DNA from: Pseudoduganella umbonata
Lineage (GTDB): Bacteria; Pseudomonadota; Gammaproteobacteria; Burkholderiales; Burkholderiaceae_D
Direction: 5' to 3'
NCBI RefSeq assembly: GCF_014192225.1
Contig: NZ_JACHXS010000001.1
Location: forward strand, 274,440-338,439
DNA length: 64,000 nucleotides
The notes under the pieces were generated by a model. That model worked only from the letters and a program-made list of their open reading frames with translations. It did not search any database and was not told where the DNA came from. How positions within the stretch are numbered: the stretch's first letter is position 1; every line of letters begins with the position of its first letter. Below, piece after piece: positions 19,881-29,426 of the stretch. A program made the position numbers and the translations under genes.

Positions 19881-22800
19881 TTAAGCTTTCTCGACCTTCA
19901 CCAGGAACGACTTGAATTCCGGCGTCTGCGAATTCCCGTCGCCCACCACAGGCGTCAGCGTGTTGGTGAGATAGCCCGGCTTGGTCAGGCCCTTGAAGCC
20001 GAAGTGCAGCGGGATGCCGACCGTGTGCGTGACCTTGCCGTCGATCGTCAGTGCCTTGATCCGCTTGGTGACGACGGCTTTCGCCGTGATCGCGCCGCGC
20101 TTGCTCGACACCTTCACCTTCTGCCCGGCCACCACGCCGATTTCCTTCGCCAGCGCCTCGCCGATTTCCACGAACTGCTCCGGCTGCGCGATCGCGTTGA
20201 GGCGGGCGTGCTTGGTCCAGAAGTGGAAGTGTTCGGTCAGGCGATAGGTCGTCGCCACGTGCGGGAACTCCTTGTGGGTGCCCATCTGCGCACGGTCGCC
20301 CGGGAACACGCGCGCGCCAGGGTTGCTGGTCGCCTTCGGGTTCTTCGGGTGCATCGGGTTGTAGCCCAGCGGGTTCTCGAACGGCTCGTAGTGCTCGGGG
20401 AACGGGCCTTCGTTCATCTGGCCGCGGGCGAAGAAACGCGCCACGCCTTCGGCATTCATGATGAACGGGTTCATGCCGTTCGCCGGGTCTTCGTCCAGCT
20501 TGAAGTCCGGCACGTCCGCGCCGCTCCACGTGGTGCCGTTCCAGCCGACCAGTTTCCGGGTCGGGTCGAACGGCTTGCCCTGCGTGTCGCACGATGCACG
20601 GTTGTACAGCACGCGGCGGTTGGCCGGCCATGCCCAGGCCCAGCCCAGCGTGTTGCCGATGCCGGTCGGGTCGGAGTTGTCGCGGCGGCCCATCTGGTTG
20701 CCCGCGGCCGTCCAGCTGCCGGCGAAGATCCAGCAGCCGGAAGCCGTGGAGCCGTCGTCCTTCAGCTGCGAGAAGCTGGCGATCTGTTCGCCTTTCTTCA
20801 GCAGTACCTTGGTCGGGTCCTTCGGATCGGTGATTTCCTTCAGCGCCTTGCCGTTGAATTCCATCGCCAGTTCTTCCGGCGTCGGATGGGCGGGCTGCGC
20901 GTAAGGCCACGTCAGGTTCAGGATCGGGTCGGGGAACTTGCCGCCCTCGGTCTGGTACAGCTTGCGCAGGCGCAGGAACAGGCCGGACATGATCTCGATG
21001 TCGCCCTTGGCCTGGCCCGGCGGTTCGGCGCCTTGCCAGTGCCACTGCAGCACACGCGACGAACTGACCAGCGAACCGCGTTCCTCGGCGAAGATCGCCG
21101 TCGGCAGGCGGAACACTTCCGTCTGGATCTTGGTCGGATCGACGTCATGGAATTCGCCATGCGATTTCCAGAACTCGCCCGTCTCGATGGCCAGCGGATC
21201 CATGATGACGAGGTACTTCAGCTTGGCCAGCGCCTCGGTGACCTTCTGCTTGTTCGGCGCGGACGCCAGCACGTTGAAGCCCTGGCAGAAGTAACCGGTC
21301 ATCTTGCCCTGGTGCATCAGTTCGATCGTCTGCAGCAGGTCGTACGGCTTGTCCAGCTTCGGCAGGTAGTCGAAGGCCCAGTTGTTTTCCTCGGTGGCGG
21401 CATCGCCCCACCAGGTCTTCATGAAGCTGACGTGGAACTTCTTGTAGTTGCTCCAGTAGCTCAGCTGGTTCGGCCGCAACGGCTTCGGTGCACGCGCATC
21501 GATGTAGGCGTTGAAATCCTGTTCCTTGTCGAACGGCAGCGTCATGTAGCCGGGCAGCAGGTTCGACATCAGGCCCAGGTCGGTCAGGCCCTGGATGTTC
21601 GAGTGGCCACGCAGCGCGTTCATGCCGCCGCCGGCGATACCGATGTTACCCAGCAGCAGCTGGACCATCGCGCCCATGCGGATCGTCTGCGCGCCGGTGG
21701 AGTGGTGCGTCCAGCCCAGTGCGTACAGGATCGTGCCGGCGCGGCCGGGCACCGCCGTCGACGCCAGCGTCTCGGCAACCTTGTGGAACTGTTCGGGCGA
21801 CACGCCGCACACCTTCTGCACCATCTCTGGCGTATAGCGGGCGTAGTGCTTCTTCATCAGCTGGTACACGCAGCGCGGGTGCTGCATGGTCGGATCGACC
21901 TTGGCGTAGCCGTCCTCGCCGATCTCGTAGTTCCAGCTCGACTTGTCGCTGTACTTGCCGGCAGTGGCGTCGTAACCGGAATAGATGCCGTCGTCGAACG
22001 CGAAATCCTCGCGGACGATGAAGGACATGTCCGTGTAATTGCGGACGTATTCGTGCTGGATCTTGTCGTTCGTGATCAGGTAATTGGCGATCGCGCCCAG
22101 GAACACGATGTCCGTGCCGGTACGCGTGGCAACATAGTAGTCCGCCACGGACGCAGTACGGGTAAACCGCGGGTCCACCACCACCAGCTTGGCCTTGTTA
22201 TGTGCCTTGGCTTCGGTAACCCATTTAAAACCACAGGGGTGCGCTTCGGCGGCATTACCGCCCATAACCAGAATCACGTCGGCATTTTTAATGTCGACCC
22301 AGTGATTCGTCATCGCACCACGGCCAAACGTCGGGGCAAGACCTGCCACCGTCGGACCGTGTCAAACACGCGCCTGGTTATCGAATGCGAGCATCCCGAG
22401 ACTGCGCACAGTCTTGTGGGTGATATAGCCGACTTCGTTGCTGGCGGCCGACGCGGCCAGGAAGCCCGTGGTCAGCCAGCGGTTGACGGTCACGCCGTCC
22501 GCGTTCTTCTCGATGAAGTTGGCGTCGCGGTCGGCCTTCATCAGCCGGGCGATGCGGTCGAGCGCGTCGTTCCACGAGATCTTCTGCCATTCGGTGCCGC
22601 CCGGTGCGCGGTATTCCGGCTCCTTCAGACGGTTCGGCGAATGGATGAAGTCGATCAGGCTGGCGCCCTTCGGGCACAGCGTGCCGCGGTTGACCGGGTG
22701 GTCGGCGTCGCCTTCGATGTGGATGATGCTGGCGGCGGCGTTCTTCGAGCCATCGCCGAGGCCGTACATCAGCAGGCCGCAGCCGACGGAGCAGTACGGA

Positions 22801-22952
22801 CAGGTATTGCGGGTTTCGGTCGTGCGCGCCAGCTTGTACTGCCGGACTTCGGCCATGGCCGTAGCCGGCATGAAGCCGAGCGCCGCGATGCTCGAACCCG
22901 CGATGGTTGCGCCAGTTACCTTAAGGAACTGGCGCCTTGACATCTGGTTCAT
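19881..22952 (-). CDS. fdoG: Formate dehydrogenase major (alpha) subunit, selenoprotein
   Basis: Catalytic subunit of the respiratory formate dehydrogenase: molybdenum/tungsten bis-MGD enzyme oxidising formate to CO2 on the periplasmic side. The gene is read through an in-frame TGA (22362-22364) encoding selenocysteine at residue 197, in the context [21 protein letters not shown], which matches the active site of FdnG/FdoG-type enzymes. Translated without Sec it splits into two pieces of 196 and about 822 residues. TAT signal SRRQFLKV; [4Fe-4S] cysteines C51, C54, C58 and C93. Total 1023 aa, near the E. coli length. Start 22952 (MNQMSRRQ) follows AGAGGA. It is followed by fdoH and fdoI, with fdhD divergent. 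Confidence 0.96.
22319..22364 (-). promoter_or_regulatory. SECIS element for UGA decoding in fdoG
   Basis: Directly after the UGA (minus strand), CACGG (22357-22361) pairs with CCGTG (22319-22323), and an upper stem GGCA/TGCC closes an apical loop GGTCT with the bulged/loop U typical of SelB-binding hairpins. The layout and apical sequence match bacterial fdhF/fdnG SECIS elements. Confidence 0.88.
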
Positions 22953-23349
22953 GGAATCCTCTGTAAGGAGTTTATTTGTGTCGCAAAGTAATGTTATCAC
23001 CGCGAAAAAGTATTTTCGCAGCGAAACTCAACAGAATCAGCTCATAGTTGCGTCACTACGTATTATTACTTATCAAAAGCAACGGATTTATTTGATGAGA
23101 AAGCATGTTATTAGTCAAAACGCCATTTAATAAAATGAGAAGCATTCTCAATTGATGCCTGTGTTGTAAAAATCTTGGGACTGGAGGGAGTCATGGCTTG
23201 CATGCCATGACCGCTTGGCAGGCGCGGAGCATGCTCCGCGAAACCCCTGCCGCGCCCTCGGCGTTGTTTTGTAACCAGCACAGCCGTTCAGGCATCTGGC
23301 GTCGGCATGTGGCATCATTGCCGCCTCGCTTTATCTGATAGACACCGCC
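22953..23349. promoter_or_regulatory. Divergent fdoG/fdhD control region, AT-rich, with Fur-like box
   Basis: This 397-bp gap without a gene holds, at about 22965-23175, a markedly AT-rich stretch unlike its surroundings, as expected of promoters. At 23136-23150 is TGAGAAGCATTCTCA, a 7-1-7 inverted repeat close to the Fur consensus TGATAATNATTATCA. No full FNR (TTGAT-N4-ATCAA) site was found. The fdhD-proximal part (23180-23252) is a dispersed repeat block. Regulation by iron is inference only. Confidence 0.5.
23180..23252 (-). repeat. Dispersed repeat block, copy 2
   Basis: The reverse complement of this block aligns with 3116-3188 (shared GCAGGGGTTTCG, AGCATGCTCC palindrome, ATGGC-TGCA-GCCAT palindrome, CTCCCTCCAGTCC). 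It carries two perfect palindromes, CATGGCTTGCATGCCATG-like and CGCGGAGCATGCTCCGCG. It lies about 100 bp upstream of fdhD. Confidence 0.7.
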
Positions 23350-24198
23350 ATGGTCGACGATCCCACTTCCGCCTGTCCCACCACCTTCGGGCAGGAGCCG
23401 CCTCCCGCGATGGAGCGGCGCGCCGTGCTGCGCGTGCAGCAGGGCAAGGCGGCGCCGGCCGAGGATGCGCTGGCGGACGAAGTGCCGGTGGCGCTGGTCT
23501 ACAACGGCATCTCGCACGCGGTGATGATGGCCACCCCGGCCGACCTCGAAGACTTCGCGCTGGGTTTCTCGCTGACGGAAGCGCTGATCGACCATCCCGG
23601 CGAGTGCTATGGCATCGAGGTGGAGGCGGGGCCGGCCGGCGTGGCGGTGCAGCTGGAGATCGCCAGCCGCGCCTTTGTCGCGCTGAAGGAACGCCGCCGC
23701 TCGCTGGCCGGCCGCACCGGCTGCGGCCTGTGCGGCGTGGACAGCCTGGACCAGGTGTACCGCACGCTGCCGCCGCGCACGGGCAAGGCGATCCTGACCG
23801 GCGCCGCGGTGCGTGCCGCGCTGGCCGCGCTGCCCGAGCGCCAGGCGCTGAACCAACTGACCGGCGCCACGCACGCGGCAGCCTGGTGCGACCTCGCGGG
23901 CCGGATCGCGGCGGTCCGCGAAGACGTCGGCCGCCACAACGCGCTCGACAAGGTGGCCGGCGCCTTGGCGCGCGACCCCGGGTTGCGTATGGATGACGGC
24001 TTCGTGCTTGTCACCAGCCGCGTCAGCGTGGAGATGGTCCAGAAGGCCGCGATGGCGGGAGCTGCCGGCATCGTCGGCGTGTCGGCCCCCACCGCGGCGG
24101 CGGTGCGGATGGCGGCCGGGGCAGGGCTGGTGCTGCTGGCCTTTGCCCGCGGCGACAGGTTCACCTGTTATGCCGGCCAGGAGCAGGTGACGCCTTGA
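23350..24198 (+). CDS. fdhD: Formate dehydrogenase sulfurtransferase FdhD
   Basis: Accessory protein that passes sulfur from IscS to the Mo-bis-MGD cofactor of formate dehydrogenase, without which the enzyme is inactive. 282 aa. The two functional cysteines lie in RTGCGLCGVDSL (C125 and C128). Other conserved blocks: DLEDFALGFSLTEALI, REDVGRHNALDKV and a C-terminal GVSAPTAAAVRMA. It starts at the ATG after TGATAGACACCGCC; no strong ribosome-binding site is seen. Divergent from fdoGHI, sharing their control region. Confidence 0.95.
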   Translation: MVDDPTSACPTTFGQEPPPAMERRAVLRVQQGKAAPAEDALADEVPVALVYNGISHAVMMATPADLEDFALGFSLTEALIDHPGECYGIEVEAGPAGVAVQLEIASRAFVALKERRRSLAGRTGCGLCGVDSLDQVYRTLPPRTGKAILTGAAVRAALAALPERQALNQLTGATHAAAWCDLAGRIAAVREDVGRHNALDKVAGALARDPGLRMDDGFVLVTSRVSVEMVQKAAMAGAAGIVGVSAPTAAAVRMAAGAGLVLLAFARGDRFTCYAGQEQVTP

Positions 24199-24332
24199 AC
24201 GTCCGGCGGCGGCCGCCAGGCCCCGCGGCCCTTGGCGCCTGGACACTAGCGACGCAGGCTGACACGCATGTGGCATGTACGCTGACGCAGCGGTGCCGCC
24301 ACTCTTGGTTAAATGGTGGCGAGGAATCCACC

Positions 24333-24608
24333 ATGGACAAACACCACGCAAGCGGCACTGCGCCGCACTACACACTGGGTCTCGAGACTGTCGAGATCGA
24401 TGCCGTGCTCGATGCCTGCGGGCTGGTCGGCGCGGTGCTGAAGGCCGTGGCGCCGGAACTGAACACGCGTTCCGCCGCGCGCCTGCTGGCCGAGGCGACC
24501 CGCCACGAATACCACAACGAACCACTGACGCGCTCCATTCTCGTCGAGGTGGCACGCGCGCTGCAGCGCCGCGAACTGCAGGAGACGACCGTGCCGGGAT
24601 CGCACTGA
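24333..24608 (+). CDS. Small conserved-looking protein, unknown function
   Basis: A 91-aa acidic/helical protein (MDKHHASGTAPHYTLGLETVEID...). GAGGAA lies about six bases upstream of the ATG, supporting this start over longer forms of the frame. The composition is that of a soluble helical protein, with no signal peptide, cysteine or recognisable motif. It lies downstream of fdhD with its own leader and may be an independent unit. I do not recognise the family. Confidence 0.65.
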   Translation: MDKHHASGTAPHYTLGLETVEIDAVLDACGLVGAVLKAVAPELNTRSAARLLAEATRHEYHNEPLTRSILVEVARALQRRELQETTVPGSH

Positions 24609-24757
24609 TCCCGCGTGTCCGGATCCGGACAGCGGGGTGACCGGATCCGGCCGCCGCGGCCGGGCTTGTCTGCCGTTTGCCGCGGTGGCATGTACCGCTG
24701 GCCTTGGCATGCAAGTTGCACAGTTCCCATCATTTCATTCATTGATACAGTGAAGGG

Positions 24758-24799
24758 ATGGAGACGATGACGACCAACAATGCGTGGTGCGGCCGATGA
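24758..24799 (+). CDS. Possible 13-residue leader peptide coupled to the permease
   Basis: Mini-ORF METMTTNNAWCGR, with a second in-frame ATG at 24767 that has GGAG upstream. Its TGA overlaps the permease ATG (ATGA at 24796-24799), a classic coupling arrangement. The permease itself has no ribosome-binding site of its own, which makes translation through this ORF plausible. Too short to be judged from composition. Confidence 0.35.
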   Translation: METMTTNNAWCGR

Positions 24800-27270
24800 G
24801 TTCGCGCCCTGAAGGATATTCCCTTGGCCACCTCATCGGCCAAACCATGCGTTCCTGCTGGCGCAACCTGGCGGCCAGCCCCTGGCAGACCCTGGCCGCC
24901 GTTGCCGGACTGGCGCTCGGCCTTGCCGTCTTCACGCTGCTGAGCGGCTTCGTGCGGCATGCGTGGAGCGTCAACGCCCATCTGCCCGACAAGCTGTTCA
25001 TCGTCAAGCAGCGCGACAATACCGCGCCCCAGGCGCCATGGTTCGACCAGGCGCCGATGGCACTGGCGCGTACGGCGGCGGCGACGTCCGGTGTCGCCGG
25101 GGCCACCGTGGTCGTCGCGTTGCGGCCGGAAGTGACGGGCTTGACCGTGCGGGCCGGCAACCGGCTGGTGCCGCTGCACGGCCTGGCTGTCTTGCCGGGT
25201 TTCGCCGGCATGCTGGGCTTGCGCGCCATCGATGGCGACGTGGAAGCCGCCCTGGCGCGCCCGGATGGCATCGTGCTCACCCAGGCCACCGCGCTGCGCC
25301 TGTTCGACACGGTCGATGCCGTCGGCCGCACGCTGCGCGCGGATGGGCAGGTGCTGCGCGTGGCGGCCGTGCTGGCGCCGCAACCGGGGCCGACCACGCT
25401 GCCGTTCGACGCGCTGGCCGGCGTCGCCAGCGCCATCGTCGATCCGGCGATCCGCGACGAGATGCTGACCGGCCGGCAGGGCTGGCCCGGCAAGGTGCTG
25501 GTGCGGCTGCGGCCGGACGGGCAGCCCGAAGCCGTCGCCGCCGCGCTGCAGGCGGCCGTCGACCACCTGCCCGGCATGCAGCGGCACAGTCCGGACGTAC
25601 TGGCACGGCTGGCCGGACGCAAGCCGCTGGAACTGGGGCTGGTATCGCTGCGCAGCGCCTACTTCGACCATGAACTGGGCAGCAATTTCCATTTTCGTGC
25701 CGGCGAACGCGCCAACCCGGCACTGGTGGCCGGCTTGGGCGCGGTGGCACTGCTGATCCTGGCGCTGGCCGGGGCCAACTACGTCAACCTGGCGGCCGTG
25801 CGCGTGCTGCGCCGGCAACGCGAACTGGCCGTGCGCAAGGTGCTCGGCGCCCGTGCCCGCGACATCGCCGGGCAATGCGTGGCCGAAGCCGTGACTGTGA
25901 CCCTGGTCGCCGCGCTGCTCGGGCTGTTGCTGGCCTGGCTCGCCCAGCCGGCTTTCGCGGCGCTGGCCGGGCGCGACCTGCCCGGCATGCTGTCGGCCGG
26001 CCACCTGGCGGCCGTGCTGGCCGCCGCCATCGTGCTCGGCTGCGCGGCGGCCGTCTATCCGGCCTGGCTGGCGGTGCGTGTGCGGCCCGACCGCGTGTTG
26101 TCCGGCAAGCCGGACACCGAGTCGACCGGCGCGGCGCGGGCGCGGCGGGTACTCACCGTGCTGCAACTGGCGGTGGCAATGGGCGTGGCCGGCGTGGCGC
26201 TGGCGATCGCATGGCAGGCGCGCCATGCCGCATCGGCGGCGCCCGGCTTCGATCCGGTGCCGCTGACCTTGGTCGACGTGCCGGAGCAGGTGCGCTTTTC
26301 CGAGCGGTCGCGCGGCCTGATGGCGGCGCTGGCGGCGCAGCCGGGCATCGATGGCGTGGCCGTGTCGCTCGATGCGGTGGGCCGCAGCGAGGATCCGCTC
26401 GGCCGCACGTTCCAGCGGCCGGGCGGACAGTCCGCGGCGCTCGATGTGCGCTGGGTCGGCGCCAACTTCTTCACCCTGTACAACATCCCCGCCCGTGCCG
26501 GCCGGCTGTTCGACCAGCGGCAGGACCGCGACGACGACCCCGGACCGCTGGTGCTCAATGCCGAGGCGGCGCGCCTGCTGGGTTTCACGGACCCGGCCCT
26601 GGCGCTGGGCCAGACGGTGCTGTTCCGCGACTGGGACGGCAAGACAGCGCCGCGCCGCGTGATCGGTATCGCGCCGCCGCTGCGCTTCCAGTCGCTGCGC
26701 GAGCAGCCGCGGCCCGTTGCATTCGAGCTGTCCACCGCCGGCGCCACGTTGACCGTCCGTTCGGCGCTGCCGCCGGAACGGGTCGATGCGCTGGTGCGCC
26801 AGCAATGGCCGCGCTGGTTCCCGGACGCGCTGCCGCGCATCCACCGCGCCGGCGACATCCTCGACCGTAACTACGCCGACGATACGCGCCTGGCGCGCCT
26901 GCTGGCGATCGCGGCCGGCGTGGCGCTGCTGCTGGCCGCCGCCGGCTGCTACACGCTGTCGGCCCACACCGTGCAGCGCCGCGCGAAGGAAATCGTGCTG
27001 CGCAAGCTGCACGGTGCGTCCGGCGGGGCGGTCGGCCTGCTGGTGCTGCGCGAGACGGGCGCGCTGGCCCTGCTGGGCGCGTTCGCCGGGCTGCCGGTGG
27101 CGGCACTGGTCATCGAACGCTACCTGGCGGGCTATATCGAGCGCGCGCCGGCCGGGCAGTGGGCGTTGCCGTGCGCCCTGGCGGCAACGGCGGCCGTGGC
27201 GCTGGCCGCGGCGGCCCGGCACGCCTGGCTGGCCATGCGGGTTGCGCCGGCGCAGGCACTGCGGGGGTGA
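24796..27270 (+). CDS. MacB/FtsX-type ABC transporter permease, orphan
   Basis: Large permease of about 824 aa with the double FtsX architecture: TM helix near residues 30-50, a periplasmic MacB_PCD-like domain, a first FtsX domain with three helices (around LVAGLGAVALLILALAGANYVNL to AVYPAWLAVRVRP, including the RELAVRKVLGA loop), a further helix and second periplasmic domain, then a second FtsX domain at the C-terminus (TVQRRAKEIVLRKLHGAS). Such permeases act with a separate ATPase as mechanotransmission machines or exporters. No ATPase or adaptor gene adjoins it, so it is an orphan here. ATG 24796 is chosen over GTG 24784 because of the coupled mini-ORF. Confidence 0.85.
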   Translation: MSSRPEGYSLGHLIGQTMRSCWRNLAASPWQTLAAVAGLALGLAVFTLLSGFVRHAWSVNAHLPDKLFIVKQRDNTAPQAPWFDQAPMALARTAAATSGVAGATVVVALRPEVTGLTVRAGNRLVPLHGLAVLPGFAGMLGLRAIDGDVEAALARPDGIVLTQATALRLFDTVDAVGRTLRADGQVLRVAAVLAPQPGPTTLPFDALAGVASAIVDPAIRDEMLTGRQGWPGKVLVRLRPDGQPEAVAAALQAAVDHLPGMQRHSPDVLARLAGRKPLELGLVSLRSAYFDHELGSNFHFRAGERANPALVAGLGAVALLILALAGANYVNLAAVRVLRRQRELAVRKVLGARARDIAGQCVAEAVTVTLVAALLGLLLAWLAQPAFAALAGRDLPGMLSAGHLAAVLAAAIVLGCAAAVYPAWLAVRVRPDRVLSGKPDTESTGAARARRVLTVLQLAVAMGVAGVALAIAWQARHAASAAPGFDPVPLTLVDVPEQVRFSERSRGLMAALAAQPGIDGVAVSLDAVGRSEDPLGRTFQRPGGQSAALDVRWVGANFFTLYNIPARAGRLFDQRQDRDDDPGPLVLNAEAARLLGFTDPALALGQTVLFRDWDGKTAPRRVIGIAPPLRFQSLREQPRPVAFELSTAGATLTVRSALPPERVDALVRQQWPRWFPDALPRIHRAGDILDRNYADDTRLARLLAIAAGVALLLAAAGCYTLSAHTVQRRAKEIVLRKLHGASGGAVGLLVLRETGALALLGAFAGLPVAALVIERYLAGYIERAPAGQWALPCALAATAAVALAAAARHAWLAMRVAPAQALRG

Positions 27271-27300
27271 TGCGGGAGTAATACTGAAGAAATAGGGGAA

Positions 27301-27332
27301 GAATGCGGGAAGAATGCGGGAAGAGTGCGGAA
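27301..27332. repeat. 11-bp tandem repeat
   Basis: Two perfect copies of GAATGCGGGAA and a degenerate third lie between the permease and the convergent kinase gene. No hairpin is formed. Confidence 0.6.
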
Positions 27333-27357
27333 GTAATGCGGCGCCGCTCCGGGCGCT

Positions 27358-29313
27358 TCAGGCTTTCTCCCGCTGGGCCAGCAACTCCGCGGCGGCGGAC
27401 ACCAGCGTGGCCGGGCCGACCGGCTTCGGCAGGTGGTCCGTGTAGCCGGCCCGCAGTGCCCGTTCGCGTTCGCGCGCGCCGGCCAGCGCGGTCAGCGCCA
27501 GCGCCGGCAGCGTGCGGCAGTTCGGCAGCGCGCGCACCTTGCGCAGCAGTTCGAAGCCATCCATGCCGGGCATGCTGATGTCGCTGATCAGCAGGGCCGG
27601 GCGCACGCTGGCCACCAGATTCAGTGCGCCGATGCCGCTGCCGGCCGTGTAGACACGCGCGTTGGCGGCCACCAGTGCGCGCTTCAGCACATCCAGCGAA
27701 TCGGGCTGGTCGTCGACGGCGACAATCACCGCGCCGGCCAGGTCGATCGCCTGCGTCGCCACCCTGTCGGGTGCCACAGTGCGCGGCGCGGCAAAGCTGG
27801 ACAGCGGCAGCGCCACCGTGAAGGCGGCGCCGTGCCCGGCGCCGGCGCTGTCGGCGTGGATCGTGCCGCCCTGCAGTTCCACCAGCTGGCGCGCGATCGA
27901 CAGGCCCAGCCCCAGGCCGCCGTGCTGGCGCGTGGTCGACGAGTCGGCCTGGCGGAAGCGGTCGAACACGTGCGGCAGGAAGCCGGGATCGATGCCGGCG
28001 CCGGTATCGGCCACCCGGATCATCGCGTGGCCGGGCTGGTCGGCGGCGCCGGCCAGCGTGACCGTGACGCGGCCGCCCGGCTCGGTGAACTTGACGGCAT
28101 TCGACAGCAGGTTGCCCAGGACCTGCTGCATGCGCCCCGCGTCGGCCAGTACCGGGCCGGCCTGGCGGTCGATGTCGCTGGTCACCACGATGCGGCGCGC
28201 CAGCGCCATCGGCCGGATCGCGTCCACCGCGGCGGTGACGAAGTCGGCCGGCCATACCGGCGCCGTCTCGACCTGCACCTTGCCGGACACGATGCCGCTC
28301 ATGTCGAGCAGGTCGTCGATCATCTGCACCTGGGCGCGGGCATTGCGCTCGATCGCCGCCAGGCCGCGCTGCAGCGTGGCGTCGTCCTTGCCGCCCTGCT
28401 GGAGCAGCTGGGCCCAGCCGAGCACCGCGTTCAGCGGCGTGCGCAGCTCGTGCGACAGGGTGGCCAGGAATTCGTCCTTCAGGTGCGACAGCCGCTCCAG
28501 CTGCAGCCGCGCTTCGTGTTCGTCCTGGAATTGCGAACGGCGTTCCTCGGCGGTGGCCAGCGAGGCCGCCAGCACGTGGGTGCGCGCCTCCAGGCGGGCG
28601 TCATAGACGGCGACGACCAGGGCGATGGTGAGGATGCTGGCGGTGCCGATCGCGACAAGGATGGCCAGGTTCATGCCATCCACGCCACCTTCGGCGGCCA
28701 GGCACACGCTGCCGGCCGGGAAGTTCGCGGCCGCCATGCCGGTGTAGTGCATGCCGGCGATCGCCAGGCCCATCACGGTCGCGGCGGCGGCCTGGATCAG
28801 GCTTGCCCGCGGCGTGCGCTGGCGCAGCCGGTAGGCGATCCACAGGGAGCCTGCGGCGGCGCCGACCGCCAGGACCACCGACGCGACGAAGGCGAACGGG
28901 TCCCAGACGATGCCGGGTGCCATCCGCATGCCCCCCATGCCCGTGTAATGCATGCCGGCAATACCCAGGCCCATCAGCAGGGAGGCCATGCCGAGCCGGC
29001 GCGCCGACACCACGCGGTGGCGCAACTGCCACAGCGCCAGCCCGGTGACGGCCACCGGCAGCAGCAGCGACAGTCCGGTAATGGCGAGGTCGTAGCCGAT
29101 CGGAATCGGCAGCCGGAACGCCAGCATGCCGACGAAATGCGTCGACCAGATGCCCGTGCCGAGCGCCAGCGCGCCGCCGGCAGTCCAGCCGGCCGCGACG
29201 AGGCCGTGCGAGCTGCGCACGCGGTCGGCCAGGCTCAACCCGGTGTAGGCCGCGAAGATCGCGACCAGGATCGAGACGGCGACGAGGATGGGGTGATAGT
29301 AACCGCTGAGCAT
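27358..29313 (-). CDS. MHYT-sensor hybrid histidine kinase
   Basis: Membrane hybrid kinase of about 651 aa. The N-terminal MHYT domain has about seven helices with three signature motifs, THFVGML, MHYTGMGGM and MHYTGMAAA, proposed to bind copper and sense O2, CO or NO. A linker leads to HisKA with phospho-His H288 (LSHELRTP), a HATPase domain (NAVKFTEPGG, DTGAGIDP, GLGLGLSIARQLV) and a receiver with phospho-Asp D578 (ISDISMPGMDG). Start 29313 (MLSGYYHP) puts the first helix at the terminus; the longer open form from 29379 adds a polar stretch. No DNA-binding response regulator is adjacent, so its output is unknown. Confidence 0.9.
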   Translation of the reverse strand: MLSGYYHPILVAVSILVAIFAAYTGLSLADRVRSSHGLVAAGWTAGGALALGTGIWSTHFVGMLAFRLPIPIGYDLAITGLSLLLPVAVTGLALWQLRHRVVSARRLGMASLLMGLGIAGMHYTGMGGMRMAPGIVWDPFAFVASVVLAVGAAAGSLWIAYRLRQRTPRASLIQAAAATVMGLAIAGMHYTGMAAANFPAGSVCLAAEGGVDGMNLAILVAIGTASILTIALVVAVYDARLEARTHVLAASLATAEERRSQFQDEHEARLQLERLSHLKDEFLATLSHELRTPLNAVLGWAQLLQQGGKDDATLQRGLAAIERNARAQVQMIDDLLDMSGIVSGKVQVETAPVWPADFVTAAVDAIRPMALARRIVVTSDIDRQAGPVLADAGRMQQVLGNLLSNAVKFTEPGGRVTVTLAGAADQPGHAMIRVADTGAGIDPGFLPHVFDRFRQADSSTTRQHGGLGLGLSIARQLVELQGGTIHADSAGAGHGAAFTVALPLSSFAAPRTVAPDRVATQAIDLAGAVIVAVDDQPDSLDVLKRALVAANARVYTAGSGIGALNLVASVRPALLISDISMPGMDGFELLRKVRALPNCRTLPALALTALAGARERERALRAGYTDHLPKPVGPATLVSAAAELLAQREKA

Positions 29314-29426
29314 GATTCCGTTGTGCCGATGGGCTGTCGTCACTATACCGGAGTCGGACGCGTTACGAGGGTACGGCACGCGGCGGGTGGCGAGGACGCC
29401 ACCCGCCGCGTCGGGTCAATTCCGGG

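Noticed and set aside
19881-22349. Second formate dehydrogenase ORF starting MAGLAPTF as a separate gene
   Set aside because: It begins 13 bases after the UGA, in the middle of the active-site motif, with no ribosome-binding site. It is the Sec read-through half of fdoG.
19461-22940. 1159-aa open frame antisense to formate dehydrogenase
   Set aside because: Product of high-GC antisense codon symmetry. It has no domain or start signal, and the opposite strand carries strongly conserved Fe-S and molybdopterin motifs.
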